Below, in pieces: positions 24,108 through 32,086 of a DNA stretch of 64,000 bases. How positions within the stretch are numbered: position 1 is the first letter of the stretch; every line of letters begins with the position of its first letter. The DNA is from RGIG3002 sp045546775 (lineage in GTDB: Bacteria; Bacillota; Clostridia; Lachnospirales; Lachnospiraceae). The notes under the pieces are model-generated. The model had not been told where the DNA came from and ran no database searches. It saw only the letters and a program-made list of their open reading frames with translations. Made by a program: the position numbers and the translations under genes. The stretch is from the NCBI GenBank assembly GCA_045546775.1, contig JAZQDM010000028.1, positions 1-64,000 on the forward strand, written 5' to 3'.

Positions 24108-25784
24108 TTGAAGAAAAATGAACTGAAAAGCGATTCCAAGTTAAAGATTATTCCGATAGGAGGCTTGGAACAGATTGGTATGAATATTACTGCCTTTGAG
24201 TACGAAGACAGTATTGTTGTCGTGGATTGCGGTCTTGCTTTCCCGGCAGATGATATGCTTGGTATTGACCTTGTTATTCCGGATATTACTTATTTGAAAG
24301 AAAATGCGGACAAAGTAAAAGGTCTTATGATTACACACGGACACGAGGACCATATCGGTGCCATTCCGTATGTGATTAAAGAAATGAATATTCCGATTTA
24401 TGCCACAAAGCTGACAATGGGAATTATCGAACATAAATTAAAAGAACATAATTTGACAAATGCGGTAAAACGCAAAGTAGTAAAATTCGGACAGTCCATC
24501 AACCTGGGACAATTCCGCATTGAATTTATAAAGACAAACCATTCTATCGTGGACGCAGCAGCACTTGCCATCTATTCCCCGGCAGGAACCGTTGTGCACA
24601 CGGGAGACTTTAAAGTAGATTACACACCGGTATTCGGCGACGCAATCGATTTGCAGCGTTTTGCGGAAATCGGTAAAAAAGGCGTTCTTGCACTTATGTG
24701 CGACAGTACAAACGCAGAGCGTCCGGGCTTTACCCAGTCAGAAAAGACAATCGGAAGAACGTTTGATACGCTGTTTGAAGAACACAAAAATACAAGAATT
24801 ATTATTGCTACATTCGCATCCAATGTAGACCGCGTGCAGCAGATTATTAACTCTGCTTACAAATTCGACAGAAAAGTTGTGGTGGAAGGCCGCAGTATGG
24901 TCAACATTATTGAGACTGCCACATCACTTGGTTATTTGAATATTCCGGAAAATACGCTTATTGATATTGAGCAGTTAAAAAATTATCCGGACGAAAAAAC
25001 AGTTATTATTACAACCGGTAGTCAGGGCGAAAGTATGGCAGCACTTTCCCGTATGGCAGGAAGTATGCACCGCAAAATTACAATCGGCCCCGGGGACACG
25101 GTTATCTTTTCTTCCAGTCCGATTCCGGGAAACGAAAAGGCAGTTACTCATATTATTAACGAATTGATGCAAAAAGGTGCTGACGTTATTTTCCAGGATG
25201 TGCACGTTTCCGGACATGCCTGCCAGGAAGAAATTAAACTTATTTATGCGTTAGTACAGCCCAAATATGCGATTCCGGTTCACGGTGAATACAAACACTT
25301 GCGTGCCCAGGCTAAAATCGCAAGAGAGCTTGGCGTGGAAAAAGACAATATCTTCATTCTCTCTTCCGGCGATGTGTTGGAGCTTGACAGTGAGAGCGCA
25401 GCGGTAACCGGCAAAGTGCAGACAGGTGCCATTTTGGTTGACGGTCTTGGTGTGGGTGATGTAGGTAACGTAGTATTGCGCGACAGACAGCACCTTGCAC
25501 AGGACGGTATCATGATTGTTGTGCTTGCGCTTGATAAGTACAGCGGACAGCTTATGTCCGGCCCGGACATCGTTTCCAGAGGCTTTGTGTATGTGCGTGA
25601 GTCCGATGAATTGATGGAAGAAGCAAGAGAAGTGATAAGCATTGCCATGGAACATTGCCTGGATAAAGGAATTTCCGATTGGGGCAAAATCAAATCCATT
25701 ATCAAAGATTCCTTGAGTGAATTCGTTTGGAAAAAGACAAAACGTCGTCCGATGATTTTACCGATTATTATGGAAGTAGATTAG
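24108..25784 (+). CDS. rnj: Ribonuclease J
   Basis: A 558-residue metallo-beta-lactamase/beta-CASP nuclease with 5'-3' exonuclease and endonuclease activity; it is central to mRNA decay and rRNA maturation. The metal motif is THGHEDHIGA. Further motifs are TNHSIVDAAA, HTGDFKVD and the beta-CASP segment with GSQGE and VHVSGHA. The C-terminal domain ends near VDPIIMEVD-like sequence. Start: TTG at 24108, 9 nt after a GGAGG site. The gene stands between DUF1292 and ylbF; the latter family regulates RNase Y, so this is a small RNA-decay neighbourhood. Confidence 0.95.
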   Translation: MKKNELKSDSKLKIIPIGGLEQIGMNITAFEYEDSIVVVDCGLAFPADDMLGIDLVIPDITYLKENADKVKGLMITHGHEDHIGAIPYVIKEMNIPIYATKLTMGIIEHKLKEHNLTNAVKRKVVKFGQSINLGQFRIEFIKTNHSIVDAAALAIYSPAGTVVHTGDFKVDYTPVFGDAIDLQRFAEIGKKGVLALMCDSTNAERPGFTQSEKTIGRTFDTLFEEHKNTRIIIATFASNVDRVQQIINSAYKFDRKVVVEGRSMVNIIETATSLGYLNIPENTLIDIEQLKNYPDEKTVIITTGSQGESMAALSRMAGSMHRKITIGPGDTVIFSSSPIPGNEKAVTHIINELMQKGADVIFQDVHVSGHACQEEIKLIYALVQPKYAIPVHGEYKHLRAQAKIARELGVEKDNIFILSSGDVLELDSESAAVTGKVQTGAILVDGLGVGDVGNVVLRDRQHLAQDGIMIVVLALDKYSGQLMSGPDIVSRGFVYVRESDELMEEAREVISIAMEHCLDKGISDWGKIKSIIKDSLSEFVWKKTKRRPMILPIIMEVD

Positions 25785-25812
25785 ATTACTTGACAAAACT
25801 CCGAAGAAAGGC

Positions 25813-26166
25813 ATGGTAGACAGCATGAAAGAAGTAAATCAGGCAATCGAAAACCTGATTGAGGCATTAAACAATTGTGAGGATTACGTGACATACAGAC
25901 GTCAGTTGGACAGAATTAACCGCCAGCCGGAATTGAAGGCGCAAATCGATGCAATGCGAAAAGAAAATTTCGAGATGCAAAATGAAACGCCGGAAGATCA
26001 GCTTATGCAGAGGACAGAACAGTTTGAACAAAAATATCAGTCCCTTATGGAAAATCCGATGGTCAATGATTTTTTGCAGGCAGAGCTTGCTTTTGTCCGC
26101 ACAATGCGGGAAGTCAATATAAGAATTATGGCAGGCGTGTCGTTTGAGGGAGTACAAATTGAGTAA
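25813..26166 (+). CDS. YlbF/YmcA-family regulator
   Basis: A 117-residue helical protein of the YlbF family. In Bacillus, YlbF, YmcA and YaaT form a complex (with Fe-S clusters) that tunes RNase Y and so development and competence. The core is visible as two long helices with a central VTYRRQLDRINRQPELKAQI. An ATG at 25825 is an alternative start, since GAAAGG is only two bases from the ATG at 25813. It lies 29 nt after rnj. Confidence 0.8.
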   Translation: MVDSMKEVNQAIENLIEALNNCEDYVTYRRQLDRINRQPELKAQIDAMRKENFEMQNETPEDQLMQRTEQFEQKYQSLMENPMVNDFLQAELAFVRTMREVNIRIMAGVSFEGVQIE

Positions 26167-26204
26167 GAAGCCGCGCACAAAAAGCGGCCGATAGAGGAGT
26201 TATT

Positions 26205-26681
26205 ATGAACGGGAAACAGTTGGCATTAACGATAGCAAGTACAGTGTTAAAAATTGCAGCAGCAATTGTGGTTGTCTTTTTCGTGTACAAAATCGGAGCA
26301 ACAGCTTACGATTACGGATACCGTATTTTTGCGGAACCGCCGGTTTCGGAGCCGCCGGGAAACGATGTGACAATTGTTGTAAACGATGAAAAAGATATCA
26401 AAGATATTGCAGAAATGATGGAGACGCGCGGACTCATAAGAGACAGCAATCTGTTTGTACTGCAGGAAATGTTTTCGGAATATCACGGAAAACTGCAAAA
26501 TGGTGCGTATACGTTAAACAGTTCCATGACGGCGGAAGAAATGCTCGCAGTTATGGCTTGCGATACCGAGGATGAGACGCAAGACGGTGAAGATGATGCG
26601 GAAGAGAAAGATTCGCAGGGCACCGACACGGATGTGGAAAACGAAACGCAGGATGCCGAAAACAGTGAGGATACACCATGA
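26205..26681 (+). CDS. MltG-like N-terminal stub, no transglycosylase domain
   Basis: A 158-residue membrane-anchored protein. Residues 10-32 are a membrane helix. Residues 52-122 resemble the LysM-like N-terminal subdomain of MltG/YceG (TIVVNDEKDIKDIAEMMETR, GLIRDSNLFVL, GKLQNGAYTLNSSMTAEEML). The catalytic YceG domain with its Glu is absent; the protein ends in a 35-residue acidic Asp/Glu/Thr tail. The gene occupies the slot where Bacillus has full-length yrrL (mltG), between yrzB and yrrM. It may bind peptidoglycan or partners without cutting. Its stop overlaps trmR by 4 nt. Confidence 0.75.
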   Translation: MNGKQLALTIASTVLKIAAAIVVVFFVYKIGATAYDYGYRIFAEPPVSEPPGNDVTIVVNDEKDIKDIAEMMETRGLIRDSNLFVLQEMFSEYHGKLQNGAYTLNSSMTAEEMLAVMACDTEDETQDGEDDAEEKDSQGTDTDVENETQDAENSEDTP

Positions 26682-27319
26682 TAGTTGACGAGAGAATGGT
26701 TTCCTTTATCAATTCTTTTGATAGAGGAAACACCCCGTTTTTAGACGAATTGGAACGTTATGCAAAAGAAACCAATGTGCCGATTATACGGAAGGAAATG
26801 CAGGGATTTTTAAAGCTTTTATTGGCGATGAACCGTCCGAAGCATATTCTTGAAGTAGGAACCGCCATTGGTTTTTCCGCGTTACTGATGAGTGAATATG
26901 CGCCGGAAGGATGCCATATTACAACAATAGAAAAATACGAAAAAAGAATTCCGCTTGCAAAAGAAAATTTCAAAAAAGCGGGAAAAGAAGATGACATTAC
27001 CCTTTTGGAAGGCGATGCTACAGAAATTTTGAGTACCCTTACCGGAACGTACGATTTTATTTTTATGGATGCCGCAAAGGGACAGTACATAAACTTTTTG
27101 CCGGATATTTTGCGGCTTTTGCCAAAGGGCGGTTTGCTTGTCTCAGACAACGTGTTGCAGGATGGCGATATCATTGAGTCGCGCTATGCAGTAACCCGGA
27201 GAAACCGGACAATCCACGCAAGAATGCGGGATTATTTGTATGAATTAAAGCATCACGAACAGTTGGAAACTGCCATTTTGCCGGTGGGCGATGGTGTGAC
27301 AGTAAGTGTGAAGTTATAA
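26678..27319 (+). CDS. trmR: tRNA 5-hydroxyuridine methyltransferase TrmR (YrrM-like O-methyltransferase)
   Basis: A 213-residue class I O-methyltransferase of the YrrM/TrmR family. SAM motif I is in LEVGTAIGFSALLM, the metal-binding Asp in FIFMDAAKGQY, and SDNVLQDG follows. In Bacillus, TrmR methylates 5-hydroxyuridine at wobble position 34 to give mo5U. The next gene is a U32 peptidase-like protein of the type that makes the hydroxyuridine substrate. The start overlaps the previous stop (ATGA). Confidence 0.88.
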   Translation: MIVDERMVSFINSFDRGNTPFLDELERYAKETNVPIIRKEMQGFLKLLLAMNRPKHILEVGTAIGFSALLMSEYAPEGCHITTIEKYEKRIPLAKENFKKAGKEDDITLLEGDATEILSTLTGTYDFIFMDAAKGQYINFLPDILRLLPKGGLLVSDNVLQDGDIIESRYAVTRRNRTIHARMRDYLYELKHHEQLETAILPVGDGVTVSVKL

Positions 27320-27335
27320 ATAGAGTGAGGTCACT

Positions 27336-28571
27336 ATGGAAAATCAAAGAAAAAAACCGGAACTGCTTATTCCGGCAAGCAGCTTGGAAGTGTTAAAAAC
27401 GGCAGTTATGTTTGGTGCCGATGCGGTTTATATCGGCGGTGAGGCGTTTGGGCTTCGTGCCAAAGCCAAAAACTTTTCCAAAGAGGAAATGAAAGAGGGG
27501 ATTGATTTTGCCCATGAACACGGCGTGCGCGTGCATGTGACAGCCAATATCCTGGCACACAACGACGACTTGGACGGTGCTGCCGAATATTTTCATGAAT
27601 TAAAAGAAATGAAACCGGATGCGCTGATTGTGGCGGACCCGGGTATGTTTACGCTGGCGAGGGAAATTTGCCCGGAAATCGACATTCACGTTTCCACCCA
27701 GGCAAACAATACAAACTACGGAACGTTTAATTTTTGGTATAAACAGGGCGCAAAGCGCGTTGTCACCGCGCGTGAACTTTCGTTGAAGGAAATCAAGGAA
27801 ATCCGCGAAAAAATTCCGGCTGATATGGAAATTGAGAGCTTCATTCACGGTGCCATGTGTATTTCTTATTCGGGACGCTGCCTTCTTAGCAATTATTTTA
27901 CGGGAAGAGATGCAAACCAAGGTGCCTGCACCCATCCGTGCCGCTGGAAATACGCCATCATGGAGGAGCAGCGACCGGGCGAATATTTGCCGGTTTATGA
28001 AAACGAGCGCGGAACGTATATTTTTAACTCCAAAGATTTGTGCATGATTGAGCATATTCCGGAAATGATTGAAGCCGGCATCGACAGTATGAAAATCGAG
28101 GGCAGAATGAAAACGGCGCTTTATGTGGCTACGGTGGCAAGAACGTACCGCAAAGCAATTGACGATTATTTTGAGTCCGAGGAAACGTATCGCGCCAACA
28201 TGGATTGGTATAAAGCAGAGATTGCAAAGTGCACATACCGTCAGTTTACGACCGGATTTTATTTTGGCAAGCCGGATGAAAATACGCAGATTTATGACAA
28301 CAATACGTATGTCAACGAATATATATATTTGGGAATTGTGGAAGGTCTGGATGCACAGGGCAGAGCCCGCATTACACAGCGCAACAAGTTTTGCGTGGGC
28401 GATGCGATTGAGATTATGAAGCCGGACGGAAACAATGTGCCCGTACAGGTCAAAGCCCTTTACACAGAAGATGGCGAGGCAGTGGAAAGTGCGCCCCATC
28501 CGAAACAGATTTTGTATGTGGAATTGTCCGAAATACCGTGTCAGTACGATTTGCTTCGTGTAAAAGCATAA
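27336..28571 (+). CDS. trhP: U32 peptidase-family protein, probable tRNA hydroxylation protein TrhP
   Basis: A 411-residue U32-family protein. The N-terminal barrel opens KPELLIPASSLEVLKTAV and contains GADAVYIGGE. The family signature with cysteines is SYSGRCLLSNYFTGRDANQG followed by CTHPCRW. A C-terminal domain (about 320-411) is shared with YegQ/YrrN. These proteins were long called peptidases, but YegQ and YrrN/YrrO are needed for prephenate-dependent 5-hydroxylation of U34 in tRNA. Its place 16 nt after trmR fits that pathway. The exact paralogue (YrrN or YrrO type) is not resolved. Confidence 0.85.
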   Translation: MENQRKKPELLIPASSLEVLKTAVMFGADAVYIGGEAFGLRAKAKNFSKEEMKEGIDFAHEHGVRVHVTANILAHNDDLDGAAEYFHELKEMKPDALIVADPGMFTLAREICPEIDIHVSTQANNTNYGTFNFWYKQGAKRVVTARELSLKEIKEIREKIPADMEIESFIHGAMCISYSGRCLLSNYFTGRDANQGACTHPCRWKYAIMEEQRPGEYLPVYENERGTYIFNSKDLCMIEHIPEMIEAGIDSMKIEGRMKTALYVATVARTYRKAIDDYFESEETYRANMDWYKAEIAKCTYRQFTTGFYFGKPDENTQIYDNNTYVNEYIYLGIVEGLDAQGRARITQRNKFCVGDAIEIMKPDGNNVPVQVKALYTEDGEAVESAPHPKQILYVELSEIPCQYDLLRVKA

Positions 28572-28614
28572 AAAAATCACGGTAAACCATACAAAAAACT
28601 GTCCAAAATAGTGA

Positions 28615-28643
28615 TTGACCGCATTTTACGCTTCATGTAAAAT
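28615..28643 (+). promoter_or_regulatory. Sigma-A-type promoter for glutamine synthetase
   Basis: TTGACC (28615-28620) and TAAAAT (28638-28643), spacer 17 bp. The start codon is only about 25 bp downstream of the -10, so the leader is very short. Confidence 0.7.
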
Positions 28644-28667
28644 GTGGGATGGAAAGGAAGTAGTACA

Positions 28668-30779
28668 ATGGGCAATGTATTGAATGTAGAAGAAATTTTT
28701 GCGAAAAACGTATTTACACTCGGCAAGATGAAAGAGCGTCTTCCGAAAAATGTTTTTAAAGAAGTTGTAAGTGTTATGGAAAACGGTGGAGAGCTTTCGC
28801 TTACCTCTGCGGATGTTGTGGCAAAAGCGATGAAAGACTGGGCGGTAGAAAACGGTGCCACCCATTACACACACTGGTTCCAGCCGCTTACCGGTATTAC
28901 AGCGGAAAAGCATGACTCCTTTGTAAGCCATCCGGACAAAGAAGGAAAAATGATTATGGATTTTTCCGGCAAAGAATTGATCAAAGGTGAGCCGGATGCG
29001 TCCTCTTTCCCGTCAGGCGGTCTTCGTGCCACATTCGAGGCGAGAGGCTACACTGCGTGGGATATTACATCCCCTGCATTTTTGAAAGAAGCAGCAACGG
29101 GTGTGATTCTTTGCATTCCGACTGCATTTTGCTCTTACAAAGGCGAGGCGCTTGACAAAAAGACACCGCTTCTTCGTTCTATGGAAGCCATCAGTGAGCA
29201 GGCATTGCGAATTGTACGTTTATTTGGAAATACACAGGCAACAAAGGTCATTCCGTCTGTCGGTGCAGAGCAGGAATATTTCCTTGTTGACAGCAAAAAG
29301 GCATTACAGCGCGATGACCTTATTTTTGCAGGTCGTACGTTGTTTGGAGCACCGGCACCTAAGGGTCAGGAACTTGAGGACCACTACTTTGGTGTTATCC
29401 GTGAGCGCATCGGTGCATACATGAAAGATTTGAACGAGGAATTGTGGAAACTGGGCGTTACCGCAAAGACGCAGCACAACGAGGCAGCTCCGGCACAGCA
29501 TGAACTTGCGCCGATTTACGAGACAGCCAACATTGCATGTGACCACAACCAGTTGGTGATGGAGACGATGAAAAGAGTGTCCGCAAATCACGGTTTGCGT
29601 TGTCTTCTTCACGAGAAACCGTTTGCCGGCGTAAACGGCTCCGGTAAGCATGACAACTGGTCCCTTACCACAGACAACGGTGTGAACCTTCTTGATCCGG
29701 GCGAGACACCGAATGAAAATATTCAGTTTTTGTTAGTACTTTCCTGCATTATGAAAGCAGTGGATACCCATGCGGACTTGTTGCGTCAGAGCGCATCCGA
29801 CCCGGGAAATGACCACAGACTTGGTGCCTGCGAGGCACCTCCGGCAATCATTTCCATGTTCCTCGGTGAGCAGTTGGAAGACGTAGTGCAGCAGCTTGTG
29901 GAGACCGGCGAAGCAAATACACTTATCGAGGGCGGTAAACTGGAGACAGGCGTTTCCACACTTCCGGACTTCCAGAAAGACGCCACCGATCGAAACAGAA
30001 CTTCACCGTTTGCATTTACCGGAAATAAATTTGAATTTCGTATGGTTGGTTCTGCAGACTCTGTTGCCAGCCCGAACACCACATTGAATGCCATCGTTGC
30101 AGAAGCATTTTGCGAGGCAGCAGACATTCTCGAAAAAGCAGATGATTTCGAGCTTGCGGTACATGATTTAATCAAAGAAAACATGAGCAAGCATCAGCGC
30201 ATCATTTTCAACGGAAACGGGTATTCCGATGAGTGGGTAAAAGAGGCCGAAAGACGCGGACTTCCGAACATCAGCTCCATGGTGGAAGCAGCCGCTACGC
30301 TGACTACACCAAAGGCTGTAAAATTGTTTGAACGCTTCGGCATTTTCACAAAAGCCGAGCTGGAATCCAGAGAAGAAATTCTCTATGAAAACTACGCAAA
30401 AACAATCAACATCGAAGCTCTCACTATGATTGAGATGTCTTCCAAACAGATTATTCCTGCGGTTGTAAAATATACAAAAGAGCTTGCAGACACAGTAAAC
30501 GCTGTGAAAGCAGCAGGTGCAGACGCTTCCGTTCAGCTTGCGTTACTCAATAAAGTATCCGACAAGCTTGCCCAGATGCAAAACGCCTTGACACATCTTG
30601 AGGAAGTAGAAGCTACTGCTTCTTCTATGACAGAAGGAAAAGAGCAGGCGTTCTACTACCGGGAAACTGTCATGACCGCCATGGAAGAACTGAGAAAACC
30701 GGCCGACGAGCTGGAAATGCTCGTAGACAAAAAAGTATGGCCGTTCCCGACTTACGGCGACTTGATTTTTGAAGTGTAA
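28668..30779 (+). CDS. glnN: Type III glutamine synthetase
   Basis: A 703-residue GSIII enzyme that makes glutamine from glutamate, ammonia and ATP. Family length is about 700, compared with 450 for GSI. The GSIII N-terminal region holds SGGLRATFEARGYTAWD. The catalytic core has AEQEYFLVD, NEAAPAQHELAPIYE, NGSGKHDNWS, and SDPGNDHRLGACEAPPA. A helical C-terminal region with Val/Ala heptads follows. Start: ATG 28668 after GGAAAGGAAG; a GTG at 28644 is in frame but overlaps the promoter -10. It is monocistronic, with its own promoter and terminator. Confidence 0.96.
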   Translation: MGNVLNVEEIFAKNVFTLGKMKERLPKNVFKEVVSVMENGGELSLTSADVVAKAMKDWAVENGATHYTHWFQPLTGITAEKHDSFVSHPDKEGKMIMDFSGKELIKGEPDASSFPSGGLRATFEARGYTAWDITSPAFLKEAATGVILCIPTAFCSYKGEALDKKTPLLRSMEAISEQALRIVRLFGNTQATKVIPSVGAEQEYFLVDSKKALQRDDLIFAGRTLFGAPAPKGQELEDHYFGVIRERIGAYMKDLNEELWKLGVTAKTQHNEAAPAQHELAPIYETANIACDHNQLVMETMKRVSANHGLRCLLHEKPFAGVNGSGKHDNWSLTTDNGVNLLDPGETPNENIQFLLVLSCIMKAVDTHADLLRQSASDPGNDHRLGACEAPPAIISMFLGEQLEDVVQQLVETGEANTLIEGGKLETGVSTLPDFQKDATDRNRTSPFAFTGNKFEFRMVGSADSVASPNTTLNAIVAEAFCEAADILEKADDFELAVHDLIKENMSKHQRIIFNGNGYSDEWVKEAERRGLPNISSMVEAAATLTTPKAVKLFERFGIFTKAELESREEILYENYAKTINIEALTMIEMSSKQIIPAVVKYTKELADTVNAVKAAGADASVQLALLNKVSDKLAQMQNALTHLEEVEATASSMTEGKEQAFYYRETVMTAMEELRKPADELEMLVDKKVWPFPTYGDLIFEV

Positions 30780-30807
30780 GAAGTCGCAGGATGAATTTTA
30801 CAAAGAT

Positions 30808-30847
30808 TGGGCGTGAGCAAGCGGATGAGCTTGTCCACGCCCATTTT
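30808..30847 (+). terminator. Terminator after glnN, second copy of the dispersed hairpin
   Basis: The outer stem TGGGCGTG/CACGCCCA and inner GCAAGC/GCTTGT are followed by TTTT. It is nearly identical to the hairpin at 8937-8983; only the loop differs (GGATGA instead of AATGAA) plus one stem base. Confidence 0.8.
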
Positions 30848-30871
30848 GGCGATAGGGAAGTGAAAATATTG

Positions 30872-30900
30872 TTGCAATTTACAGAATATTGCGATAAAAT
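30872..30900 (+). promoter_or_regulatory. Promoter of the riboswitch transcript
   Basis: TTGCAA (30872-30877) and TAAAAT (30895-30900), spacer 17 bp. The predicted start is at about 30907, right at the 5' edge of the aptamer. Confidence 0.7.
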
Positions 30901-30904
30901 AAAT

Positions 30905-31010
30905 GCGTGTGTAAGAGAGATGGCAAACTTATGGAAACGTAAGGACGCAAAGCAGGAAGTCTAAGTAATGGGGAATGTGTGGGACTCTATTATATTGATG
31001 GTTCGGTTGC
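30905..31010 (+). promoter_or_regulatory. c-di-GMP-I (GEMM-I) riboswitch aptamer
   Basis: The conserved GEMM-I signature is present in order: GGCAAAC (30922-30928), a stem with GAAA tetraloop segment, GGACGCAAAGC (30943-30953) and TCTAAG (30960-30965), followed by a second, less conserved helix. It senses cyclic di-GMP in the mRNA leader. A terminator hairpin follows at once, so binding probably sets termination versus read-through into the secreted protein and lipoproteins downstream. The 3' boundary is approximate, and the second helix departs from the textbook consensus. Confidence 0.85.
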
Positions 31011-31035
31011 AGTGAGACGCATTGCAGCCTTTTTT
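31005..31035 (+). terminator. Expression-platform terminator of the c-di-GMP riboswitch
   Basis: A 10-bp stem (31005-31014 with 31020-31029, including GGTTGCA/TGCAGCC) is followed by T6. It begins within the 3' part of the aptamer region, as expected for a ligand-controlled terminator. Some 130 nt of further leader precede the start codon at 31167; no gene is seen there. Confidence 0.8.
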
Positions 31036-31166
31036 GTGTAAAAAAGCTGGTTGCCATGAAAGTAGAACTGCGAACTATCATCTATCAAGGCATCTTGTGT
31101 AGTGTGGGATTGTGAAAACGGTTATTTCTCTTTGCACAGAAAATAATCGAAAAGGGTACATAAGAT

Positions 31167-31535
31167 ATGAAAAAGAGATGTACAAGAGCGTTGGCGGTGC
31201 TAATGGCTGCAACTATTGCATTCGGCACAGTCGACATGAGTGTTTTGGCACAGCAGACAAGCACTGCCCAGACTGTTACAGAAGAAACAAGTGGAATCAG
31301 CTGGGATGGCGTAACCACACAACAAACATATGAAGGTGAAAACTATAAAATCACCTTTCTACTGGATGGCTATTGGAATGGCGGATATAATGCTAAAGTC
31401 AAAATCCAGAACACAGGAAATATTGCAATCGAAAACTGGTATGTAGCATTTGATTTTGTAAACACCATTTGTTATTTGACGATGAACACGAGACAGTATG
31501 GATTATTTGGGATGAAGGAGTACAATGAAAATTAA
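31167..31535 (+). pseudogene. Truncated secreted protein with a partial cellulose-binding (CBM2-like) domain
   Basis: A 122-residue product. Residues 1-30 are a Sec signal peptide (MKKRCTRALAVLMAATIAFG, with a likely cut near VLAQQ). From about 43, GISWDG...YNAKVKIQNTGNIAIENWYVAFDF matches the first strands of a CBM2-type carbohydrate-binding domain. The match stops abruptly after residue 99, and the last 23 residues (TICYLTMNTRQYGLFGMK...) look unrelated. The normal domain needs about 100 residues, and such proteins in this family are usually large. The 3' end overlaps the next lipoprotein start. I read it as the 5' remnant of a c-di-GMP-controlled surface protein whose body was lost; a short functional product is not excluded. 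Confidence 0.6.
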
Positions 31536-32055
31536 AAGGATTACAGTTTTATTTTTCTGCTTATTGTTATTTTTAGTTAATATGGTAGGATGCACTTTCT
31601 CATCAACTGGTAACTACAACAATGTAGCGAAAGATAATATATTAATTGTGTTGGAATCAATTCAAAACGAAGATGCGAGTGCAATTGCCGCTTTATTTTG
31701 TCCATATGTGAAAGAAACATGTCCTGATTTGGAAGAGCAAATTAAAGACTGGATGAGCGTCATAGATGGAGATATTGTTTCATATGATGAGCCGACTTGG
31801 TCGCTGGGAACAGGTATGAATACTGAAAAAGAGGGTATTGTTGAATTATCCTTTGGTGGCGAGATAGATAATATGAAGACAAGTACCGGCAGAATATACC
31901 GTATAGGATGTGGTGGATATTCTGTTAATAAAGCAGAAACGGAATATGAAGGTGTTAGTAGTATTGTTATATTTGCAAAAGAAGTATATATTCCCGGAGT
32001 AGGTCATTTTGAAGAAGAAGTATATAGGATAGAGTTTCCAGAGGTGTGGGAGTAA
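31525..32055 (+). CDS. DUF5104-like lipoprotein, first of a tandem pair
   Basis: A 176-residue lipoprotein. The N-terminal helix ends in a lipobox-like LVNMVGC, so residue 23 or so should be lipidated and the protein anchored outside the membrane. The mature part (ESIQNEDASAIAALFCPYV, IDGDIVSYDEPTW, EIDNMKTSTGRIYRIG) fits the DUF5104 family of unknown function. Its neighbour at 32087 is a clear paralogue. The start has GAAGGAGT and overlaps the end of the truncated protein. Base composition is more AT-rich than in neighbouring core genes, suggesting transfer. Confidence 0.78.
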   Translation: MKIKRITVLFFCLLLFLVNMVGCTFSSTGNYNNVAKDNILIVLESIQNEDASAIAALFCPYVKETCPDLEEQIKDWMSVIDGDIVSYDEPTWSLGTGMNTEKEGIVELSFGGEIDNMKTSTGRIYRIGCGGYSVNKAETEYEGVSSIVIFAKEVYIPGVGHFEEEVYRIEFPEVWE

Positions 32056-32086
32056 AGCGAATGGTCAGTTGGTATGAAGGAGTGCA

